From contig VIIQ02000073.1 of the NCBI GenBank assembly GCA_007449985.2, forward strand, positions 1-64,000: 64,000 nucleotides of DNA. The letters run 5' to 3'. The notes under the pieces are model-generated. The model was given only the letters and a program-made list of their open reading frames with translations. It was not told the origin of the DNA and did no database searches. Origin of the DNA: Desmodesmus armatus (taxonomy: Eukaryota; Chlorophyta; Chlorophyceae; Sphaeropleales; Scenedesmaceae). The translations under genes were made by a program, and so were the position numbers. This document shows positions 55,950-64,000 of this stretch, piece after piece. The stretch's first letter is position 1. Each line of letters starts with the position of its first letter.

Positions 55950-57949
55950 CCTTGCTTCCGCATCACAGCTGGAAGCTGCCCATGGCCAAGCCAGCGCTGG
56001 CTACACACCATCGTGTGACACTTCCCCCCGTGGTGGCTCGATAGAAGCATGAGGAGTATCATGGATACAAGCACAGGCGCTGATAAGGTTGTGCAAGTCG
56101 CCGCAGTCAGTCGGCGAGAGTCTGGCGGATGGTCATGTCATACGGGTAGGAGCTTGATGTGTTAGTCCTCTCATCATCTGTTGTAAAGCTTTATGACGTG
56201 GCGCCCTGCAAGGTGCATCAGTTGCGCCGCAGCACGCAGAATGATGCGTGGCATAGCACTGCTGCATGGTATTGCCAACTTTGCCAGCTGTGCGTTGGTG
56301 AGCAGCCCAGCCTGGTGTTGAATGTGTTGCAAGTGCTGATGACTGGCTGACAGCAACAAGTACCCAGCCCTCTTCAATGACTTGAGTGACATTGATTACT
56401 TGCAGGCTGCATACATATCAAGTAGGACCCTTACATGGCTTAGTAGGTTCTTCTTTTTCAGGGAGCATTGCTGTGCAGCAATTGTTTTGTTCGCTTACAA
56501 AGTCGATCATTTTACTAATAGCTGTGTTGTTACGGCCACTGAGGGCAACTGTGTAGTAGTGTTTGTGATCCCAGCCTGCATATGTTCACACACCACAGCT
56601 GGCGTGTGGTAGCTGTTTCTGCAGCATCAGCAAATGGTGGTTTGCAGTGGCGTATTCATTTTACTCACAGTGCTTGTTGTCTTCACCAAGGAGTGCTTGC
56701 ATGTGTGGTTCATACAGCTTTGATGGAAATGCACTCCTAATCAAGAAACCCTGGGGACTGCGGTACATGCGTCTTGACAGTGCTTGCGTCAGAAATTCCA
56801 GCGCCCCCCCCCTCCTGGAGGGCTTGAGCTGCAAGGGGTTTTGCCGCCTTTTTGGTCTTTGAATAAGGGTGTTTCATTCCTATTCATTTGCAGTAGCGCT
56901 TTGAAGCACCCAGCTGCCATTAGGTACCTACCTGTGAGTAATTTGTTTGTGCGTTGACTTGCTCTGCAGCTGCGACAGATGTAACACAGAGAAGTATGTT
57001 CATGTATGTCGTCGCTGTCTGTCAAGTGGTGTTGACAAGACAACCAAACAGTCAACGTAATGGCATCAAGCTGCAGCGACAGCAAATGCAACAACACGTC
57101 CAAACGTCTGCACACAACTACATGCACCAACGCAACATCTGGCAGGAAACCTGTCCATGAGCTCACACTGGCTTGCATTGAACTCAGGGGGGAAAGTCGG
57201 TGGTGTCATCTCCCCAATAAGCGTGCTGACCAGCAGCAGGCACGGCAGCCCGACAAGGCACCCAGCAATCAACAACGGGCACGTTCCATGCAACTGCGCA
57301 ACTGGCAGAAACAAAGACACCAAGACAGGGCTTTACATGAGGCACCTGGGGCAGCATGGTACATTTTAAAGCTGCATGACCACTCAAAGTTGCAAGTGCC
57401 ATCAATGCTGGCGCAGGCTCGCCACCATTTGAAGAATGGACACAATAGATACACCAAGCAGCAAAAGCGGTGCCCGCAAGTTGCGGCCAGGTGCACATAA
57501 GAGAACCCTGAGCAGTGACTGCTCTAGCCAAACCTCCCCCCTCCTGCCATCAAGCCAGCTGTGGGTCAACATTGCTGATCCTGCCCAATCAAGCCAGCTA
57601 TGGGCTGAGTGCATCACCAGGCGACGCAAGCAAGCCCAGCAAGGACGCCCAGACAACAGGTGGGATCCTCTGAGATGCAGGAGATCCTCCAGCACTGCTG
57701 GACAGGTAACCAGAAACGTCCCTCGCCAGTGCTGCTGCTGAGTGTCAAGTAGGAACATTCTCAGGTGCTGGCGGGTGCACCGCATATGTTTTTGCCCGCT
57801 GCACCTTCCTCGTCCCCCTACTCAAGGAGCAGCAAGCACAGCTGCACACTAGGGGGCCAATGGTGGCTGTGACTGCTGAAACACCCCCGATGCACGGACA
57901 GGATCGATGTACATGCATGCAGCCTAACAATACAACCGGAAATTGCTGC
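55950..57949. other. intergenic between convergent genes, nothing recognised
   Basis: Two kilobases with no supportable gene. A short direct repeat, ATCAAGCCAGCT-TGGG, occurs twice at about 57548-57607. The plus-strand open frame at 57060-57500 shows no domain or splice support. Confidence 0.5.
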
Positions 57950-58450
57950 TCAGATGCCGCGTTTGGCCAACTCCTGAGCCAACCTGCCCAGTGTGTTGTC
58001 GACCAAGCTGTTCCACTGTGCACCCAGAGCAGCACGTGCTGCAGGGCCAAACAACCGCTCCTGCTGCTTGCGGTCTGCATCCTCCTGCATCACTGGCGGT
58101 AGCGTTCCATGTGCCCGGGCAACCTGCAGCAAGCAGGCCAATGTGTCATGACCAGTGCCTCTGTCAGATGCAGTGACTGCAACAGCCTGGGCAGCAGTGC
58201 TGGCCAGGAGAGGTTGTCTGCAACTAGGTTCCATGCTGTCATGCACACTGTGCTGAATGCAGAAGAAGCATACAGTTATCGAGCTTTCAAAGGATACACA
58301 GGGTTGCAAGGCAGGGCACTGCCTCACCATTTTGGCTCCCCCCCAGAGGTCCTTGAACGTTGCGTAGTAGGCGGCATAGGCTGCTGCTGCTCCACCGCTG
58401 AACCAGATCGACTTGATGAAGAGACTGGGCTTCACGAAGGGATACACCAT
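57950..58450 (-). CDS. small single-pass membrane protein, unknown function (2 exons)
   Basis: Exons 58328-58450 and 57950-58123 join in phase 0 and encode 98 residues. The N-terminal part, PFVKPSLFIKSIWFSGGAAA then AYAAYYATFKDLW, contains one hydrophobic, Ala/Tyr-rich helix. The C-terminal part is charged and helical (EDADRKQQERLFGP, LVDNTLGRLAQEL). I do not recognise the family. The size, a basic N terminus before the helix, and an amphipathic tail would suit a small organelle-membrane subunit, which is a guess. Donor (GTGAGG) and acceptor (GCTGCAG) are good and the gene is divergent from the TRIP4-like gene. The start could be 15 codons earlier at 58495. Confidence 0.6.
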   Translation of the reverse strand: MVYPFVKPSLFIKSIWFSGGAAAAYAAYYATFKDLWGGAKMVRQCPALQPCVSFESSITVCFFCIQHSVHDSMEPSCRQPLLASTAAQAVAVTASDRGTGHDTLACLLQVARAHGTLPPVMQEDADRKQQERLFGPAARAALGAQWNSLVDNTLGRLAQELAKRGI

Positions 58451-58869
58451 GCTGGCTGGTGTCTCTTTAACTCGTGCTGTTCTCACAACGCCCACTGCTA
58501 CGTGCTACTGCTCATGACCTCTGCTGCAACGTCACACCCTGGTTGCTGATGGGGAATGCAGCTACCCAGATAAGCTGAAATTTTCCCAATGTTGATCGTG
58601 TCCTGTGATGTCCCACATCACGCCTGTATACCAGTGCCAGATCGCTGATCAGCAACCGCAATAACAAGCTGATAGAGGGTTCACACTCGCAAGACAACTT
58701 GCCCACTTGAGGACAACATCGTCCTTATCCTGCCACCCTGGTCCACACACGCAGCCTTGCTTCATTTGTGCACCCCCCCCCCCTCCAGTGCGAACCGCAG
58801 CACTCATTGCTGTTTCTGGCACTCTTATAGAGCCCACACTGCTCTCACGCCCCTTTCAGCTGCTCCATA
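58451..58869. promoter_or_regulatory. divergent upstream region, small membrane protein / ASC-1-like
   Basis: About 420 bp between two diverging start codons. It includes a short C tract at about 58775. No element is recognised. Confidence 0.4.
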
Positions 58870-61800
58870 ATGGCAGGAAAGCTGGTGAAGGACGAGCAGT
58901 GGCTCAAGCAGCAGCTCGTGAATGCGCTGCACTGGGATGATGATGTAGCAGAGGGTGTGCTAGGGCTGATTGTCAATGCTTCAAAGCCAGAGGAGGTCCA
59001 GGACATCACAGCAGCGTACATGGACAACAACCCCGTTGCGGTCTGTGCCATCAGTGACTTTCTGTCTGCCAAGCTGGGCAAAAAGCAGCAACCACCGCGT
59101 CAGCAACAGCAGCCCCAGCGCCAACAGACGCAGCAGCAGCAGCAACAACGCACAGGGCAATATCCTGGGGGTTCTAGCAGTTACAGTTCCAGTGTCTCTG
59201 CGCCAGCACCGCAGCAACCGAGCAACAAGCAGGCAGAGGCTGCGAGCAGCAAGCAGCAACAGCAGGACAAGTGGCTGCAGCTAGGGGCCCAGCAACCACC
59301 ACCAGCAGCGGAGCAGGGCGCCACACAACCAGCAGATGTGGAGGCGCAGGTAAGGCCACGGGCAGCTGGAGGGTTGTGGTTGCTGCTGATGCACGACTGC
59401 TGTGTGTGATGCATGGGGGTGGTTTGGCACGGTTGGCAGCTGCACCGAGTCCGGTGAATGTATCCCTGCTAGATGGAGCCGCGCTGAATGTTGATTTTGT
59501 GTAACATCCAATTAACTGACTCCAGGCTGAACTGCACACTGGCATCTTGTCAAAACAAATGTGCAACGCGCACGCTGTACCACTGTGTTCGCACTACATG
59601 CTGCCACACATGCATAACTGTCTGACACACACACCTTTGCACCACATGACCCCCCTTACTCTCCTACACCCGACATACAACAGGCTTCCTCTACGTCCAA
59701 GCAGGCAGCCGAGGCCACCCTCTCCATGTTCAAACGGGGTGGGCGTCTGGCCGCCAAGCCTGCCGCTGGCACCTCCACTGGGCGGCGCAGCAAGGGGGAG
59801 CAGCTTGACTCCATTGGCTCCAAGCTGGAGCGAAAGGTGGCCAACTGCTTGAGCTGCGGGAAGATCTTTGACTGCAGGAATGTGACAAATGACATCATAC
59901 GCTTCATAGGTGTGTTGGGATGGGTGCCTTGTGGGTCTGCCTGATGTCGGCTTCTAGCTGTTTTGCCAGATGGTTCCAGCAAGTGTTGGACTCATTTTCA
60001 CATGCACTTCACGGCATGGTAAGGTGGGGACACGCAGTGTCCAGGACTGTGGACGAAGCACAATCTTATGCACATGCCCACGATCAAGCTTCTGCATTGA
60101 ATCGTTCTGTGTTTGTGTATGTGTGACATGCTGTGCAGACTCTGGGTTCAAGTGCACCTTCTGTGCTACTTCAGTGGCCATGTCTCAGCAGCAACGCATC
60201 CAGCAGGCACAGCAGCAACAGCAGCAGCAGGAGGCAGGCACCAGCAGCAGCAGCAGCACTGGCCCTCCGGGTGACGCAGCTGCTGCTGATGCTACTGCCA
60301 AGGCTGTAGCTTTCAAGGACCGGTTGGTTGAGTATGACAGGCACGCGCAGAAGCGTACCACTGTCATTGACGATCAGAGTGACTTTTATGAGATTGACAC
60401 AAATGCCTGGCTGACTGAGGAGGTGGGTGTGCTGCTGCTCTGTACTGTGCTGCATAGTAGAGCTTCCTGCGTACTGCGATGCAGTGCTCAATTGCAGTGC
60501 TCTGTGCAGTGAGCGAACGTGAGCGGCCCTGGGGTAACTGGGCTGGTGATGCAGCAACGCCAGCAGGCATGACGTGCAGCACAGCACTATGCATCATGGT
60601 CAGTTTGCAGTATGCTGGCGTGCATGGCTGTCTCTGGGTGTGGGAGATCGTTGGGTGTCTTGTGCCTGTGCTCCCCTTGCTGCTGTGCTTCTCCTCCTTC
60701 CTCCCCGCATCCCATGTCTGGTCCTCTCTCCTGGTCCCTGCCTTCCTCGTTCCTCTGTATTGCCTGCCTGCATGGCGCCTGCAGGAGCGCTCTGAGTTGA
60801 GGCGCAGGGCTCAGTTGGAGGCTGAGGCAGCAGCAGCACGGCGCAACAAGGTCACCGTCACACTCGACCTGCTGGGCCGCAAGGTGGTGGTCACAGACAC
60901 CGACAGTCCCGCCGTGGCGGCTGGCAGCAGTGCAGCGGTGGCTGGTGGCGGCAGCAGCTTTGAGCTGTCAGGGGGGTCTGCCACACAGCAGCTGCTGCAG
61001 CAGGTGCAGGCGGCTGCGGCAAAGGAGCAGCATAGGGGGGCGGGGCTGGCGGCAAGCAGGAAGGGAGCGGCTCGGAGGGGGCTGCTGGTGCTGCTGGTAG
61101 TAAGGTGGGTCACGTTGCCCCAGGCCCTTGTTGCATGCCCTCCTTATGGAGCACCGGCGCCGACTGCATGACGCTGCGTTTTTTGTGAGTGAGCATTATA
61201 TGTTGTAGCATCAGAAGAGAGTGCAGAGTGCTGGGCTGCGCCTGAGTGTTCTCTGTGGTGGTGAAATAGCTGTACGCCGGTGCTGGCGGTGTGGGGTGTG
61301 TCATCAGAGAGGATGCAGTGTTGTAGGTATGACCACCGAGGCCAAAGTCGAACTACATGTTGGAGTAGCTCGTGCATTGCCTGATTGATTGTGTGCTGCT
61401 GTCCTGCCTGCCTGGCTGCCTGTCTGCTGTTGCTGCAGGCTCCTGAGCAGACACTGGCAGACGCACTGGCTGCCATCAGCAATCTGCGCATCAGTGCGCA
61501 CCCCAACCTCACCACAACGCCTGTGTTCATGCCAAAGCGCAAGCTGCAGCAGCAGCAGCAGGAGCCGCAGACAGCAGGCAGCAAGGGTGCAAAGGGACAG
61601 CAAGAGGGCAAGCAGCAGCAGCAAGGCAAGCAGCAGCAGTGGCCCGGCAAAGGCAAGAAGCAGCAAGCTGCAGGCAGCAGCGGCAAGGCAGCGACAGGGA
61701 AGGCGCCAGTCAAGCAGCAGCGGCGGCAACGGTTTGATGCTGCTGCCAGCAGAGCGGCTGCTGCCGACAGCCGGGTGCAGGATGACAGCATATTTGGTGA

Positions 61801-61876
61801 TTTTGAGGCGGAGCTGCTGTGTGATGAGCTGCTGCAGAAGCAGCCAGCTGCATCAACGGCTGTGGCCCGTGCATAG
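58870..61876 (+). CDS. activating signal cointegrator 1 (ASC-1/TRIP4)-like C2HC5 zinc-finger protein
   Basis: TRIP4/ASC-1 (yeast Rqt4) belongs to the ASC-1 complex that, in other eukaryotes, disassembles collided ribosomes and coactivates transcription. Exons: 58870-59349, 59684-59909, 60139-60422, 60785-61104, 61439-61876; about 582 residues after one frame repair. The start encodes a helical domain (DEQWLKQQLVNALHWDDDVA). After a Gln-rich linker comes the C2HC5 finger: VANCLSCGKIFDCRN, then DSGFKCTFCATSV across the exon 2-3 junction. Next is the family-specific AFKDRLVEYDRHAQKRTTVI with DDQSDFYEID, then VTVTLDLLGRKVV. The C terminus is Gln/Lys-rich and ends FGDFEAELLCDELL. No ASCH domain is seen, unlike animal TRIP4. 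Exon 4 loses frame near 61080 at GGGGG; one extra G restores it up to the donor. Confidence 0.9.
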
Positions 61877-62551
61877 TACTGATAGTTAGCGCCTTTGTGG
61901 GAGCAGAGTGAGGTGTGTATAAGCTTTCAATCGCCACTGGCAGCTCTTTTTGCGTCAACTGTGCACAGGCCTCCTTGAGGAATGCTCTCAGCACTGTCCA
62001 TATGAAGTTCAGGGAAAGCAAGGACCCCCCCCCCCCCCCCCGGGATGCGGCACGGAGGGGTGAGTGGAAGCGCAAGTGTGAGCCCTTATGCAAGCTGAAG
62101 GCCCGTGTCTGTGGGGTGTGGGAGGTTAGAAATTGCTGTGTGGCTCGGAATCACACCACACTAGAGGCACCCTCAGTGCATTGGATGCCCGAGTATGTGG
62201 GTGGGCATTGGGGGGGGGGTGCGGTGGGGAGAAGGGGGGGGGGTGTCAAAGGGGAGACACATGGCAGTAAAAGTCACTTCACTCAACTTCTCGAGATGCA
62301 ACAGCAAGCTTTGAGCCCATCACCAGCTGACTGAGGGACCCTGAGACCTGAGGCCTGACGAGATGACAGTGAGACTTGGGGGGTGCCTCTCACAGAAGTC
62401 GCATCATTTCAGCAAGCAAACATCCCGTCAAAACCTCTCGGCTGGCCCTATCCTTGTCCAGGCGTTGGTTGTGGCAGGGATCTGCACTGTCTCCGGCCTC
62501 GTTCGCTCCACAAGGAACAGAACTTTACAAGAACCCGCACGGGGGCTAGCC
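61877..62551. other. intergenic, C and G homopolymer tracts
   Basis: Holds the TRIP4-like 3' end and the KH gene promoter. A C run lies at about 62024-62041, and G runs lie at about 62210-62219 and 62233-62241. No gene is recognised. Confidence 0.5.
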
Positions 62552-64000
62552 ATGGCTGACCCTGCAGCAGGGGTGCCGGAGCAGGTTGCGATAGTGGCAG
62601 GAGGAGAGGAAGCAGCACTCCCCCAGCAGGTTGCAGAGCCAGCACAGATGGGCAACCCAGCCGAAGTTGTGCCCCAGGAGAACGCCTTGAAGCGCCCAGC
62701 CGATGATGGTGTAGGCGAGCCTGATGCCAAGAGGCTGCACATGGAGGAGCAGCAGCCCGCAATCATCAACGGGTGAGCGCAGCCGAGCTCGACTGGGCAG
62801 GGCGTAATCAGGCATGCACATGCAACAGAGTGACTATCTCAACATTATTTTGTATGATCTGCAGGGCTGAGGTAGCAGTTGCCCCAGCAGGTGAAGCAGC
62901 ACCAGCAGCAGCAGGTGTTGTCAAGCAGGAGGGTGGCGAGGAGCCAGCTGGGGCTGAGGCCCCTGCCGACCAGCAGATGGCAGATGCTGCTGCAGCTCAG
63001 CCTGCAGACGGTGCAGAGGGCAGGCAGGAGCAGCGTGAGCGCGGTGGTGGCGGTGGCAGGGGTGGTGGCGGTGGCAGGGGCGGTGGTGCTCTGGGTGTGG
63101 ATCTGGGCAGCTTCAAGCTTCCAGCAGACGCCATGCTCAAGCAGGACATCCCCCTGCCGCGCCGCATGGCCTCCTGTGTGATTGGCATCAAGGGCCAGAG
63201 CGTGTCCAAGCTGAGGCGGGAGAGCGGCGCCAAGATCCATGTGCGCCCTGCAGCAGGCAGAGACGAAATGGACCAGGTGGTGGAGATTGAGGGCGCCATC
63301 GAGTCGGTGAGTGCAGTGCTGCAGACTGGAAACTAATTTGAGGTTGGCTGGATCACAGGCAGATGCTCTGCGATGGATCACAGGCAGATGCTCTGCGAGG
63401 GTCTTGGCACAAGTGCACAGCCATGGTGGTGCTGTGGCCAGATGGGCAACTCCAAAAGGTGCAATTGCAGCAGCAACGCAGCAATGTCATGGATGTGCAG
63501 CTAGTCTCCTAGCCATTCACCAACATGTCTGATGTGCACCAGCATCTTTATCGATCGCGATGTCACTTGTGCAGTTTGCATTGTCACGTGTGCTGAGGCC
63601 ACACAACGTTGTCAGCACAACCACTGCATCCCTCGTGCGCCCTGCAGCTGTGCCGTGCCGTGTGGTTGATCTGCTGTTGCTTGCCATGTTGCTCTTGCAG
63701 GTGGTGACATGTGTGCGCATGGTTGGGGACCTGCTGCGCTCTGAGGACCCAGGGTTCAAGATGGCTCCTAAGCCCCAGGTCACCAGCCGCTTCATGGTGC
63801 TGCCAGAGATGATTGGCCCTGCCATCATTGGCAAGGGTGGCACGCATGCAAAGCACATCAAGGAGCGCACCAGCGTGCGCATTGAGGTTGTGCGTAAGTT
63901 CCTTGCCTGCTTCTTGCTGGCTCTCCTGCTCTTTTTGGCTCCTTGTTGGCCTAGTCGCATGGCTTGCTTTGCCTATGACCCCCAGCACAGAGCCCGGTGA
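62552..64000 (+). CDS. KH-domain RNA-binding protein, 5' part (runs off the window)
   Basis: Exons seen: 62552-62772, 62865-63306, 63701-63893; the rest lies beyond the window. After a Glu/Ala-rich N terminus with a KRPADDG...DAKRLH segment that may be a nuclear signal comes an [13 protein letters not shown] stretch (about residues 145-165). Then come two KH domains. KH1: PLPRRMASCVIGIKGQSVSK, with the GIKG loop. KH2: VTSRFMVLPEMIGPAIIGKG, with the IGKGG loop, cut off at the window end. This is the layout of PCBP/hnRNP-K or nova-type proteins, which bind C- or U-rich single-stranded RNA. The start is chosen as the first Met of the open frame in good context (GCCATGGCT). Confidence 0.85.
63350..63398. 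repeat. 25-bp tandem duplication in KH-gene intron 2
   Basis: GGATCACAGGCAGATGCTCT followed by GCGA(T) occurs twice in succession, about 45 bp after the exon 2 donor. Confidence 0.95.

Noticed and set aside
57060..57500. 146-codon plus-strand frame
   Set aside because: The Gln/Arg/Lys composition looks random and nothing supports coding.
1..64000. tRNA or rRNA genes
   Set aside because: I found no convincing T-loop plus acceptor pairing or rRNA core sequence by eye; a covariance-model scan would be decisive.

Overview
This is nuclear DNA from a green alga, most likely a chlorophyte of the Chlorophyceae type. The evidence is multi-exon genes with GT-AG introns of about 100-700 bp, plastid transit peptides, a Psb28 photosystem II gene, CTG/GCA-rich low-complexity coding sequence, and an Ser-Pro-rich cell-wall-like protein. 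No genus is claimed. I joined exons by hand from reading frame, splice signals and family homology. The joined frames close correctly in every gene except where noted below.

Layout. 1-4.3 kb: a RanBP2-type zinc-finger gene (minus strand) broken by several one-base frameshifts. 4.3-13.7 kb: a 14-exon dihydroxy-acid dehydratase gene (minus), with an antisense LINE remnant in one intron. 15.2-23.3 kb: a very large secreted protein (minus) joining a fasciclin domain, a Ser-Pro-rich stalk and an amidase. 24.1-27.7 kb: glucose-6-phosphate 1-epimerase (minus), divergent from psb28 (28.0-29.5 kb, plus). 32.2-35.6 kb: an RRM-RRM-U-box protein (minus). 36.0-38.4 kb: a SAM methyltransferase (minus), divergent from two tandem membrane-anchored hexokinases (38.8-43.0 and 44.1-48.3 kb, plus). 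49.8-55.9 kb: an EF-hand MscS-like channel (plus). 58.0-58.5 kb: a small membrane protein (minus), divergent from an ASC-1/TRIP4-like C2HC5 zinc-finger gene (58.9-61.9 kb, plus). 62.6 kb to the end: the 5' part of a KH-domain RNA-binding protein (plus).

The most interesting signals lie between exons. (1) Introns of the dehydratase, the epimerase and other genes contain decayed tandem copies of exon edges ('ghost' exon ends). (2) Long G tracts follow many 5' splice sites and long C tracts precede several 3' splice sites on the transcript strand, so the two ends of an intron could pair. (3) A roughly 185-bp element occurs twice, each copy flanked by its own perfect target-site duplication (13 and 17 bp), which points to an undescribed short retroposon. 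(4) Two domain fusions, FAS1-amidase and RRM-U-box, deserve attention.

Several conserved genes need exactly one extra base at a short C or G run to restore their frame. This looks like systematic homopolymer undercalling rather than gene death, so the lengths of the long C/G tracts should also be treated with caution. Metabolically the window combines branched-chain amino-acid synthesis, hexose entry (hexokinases and epimerase) and photosystem II assembly. This is an ordinary euchromatic neighbourhood, not an operon-like system.
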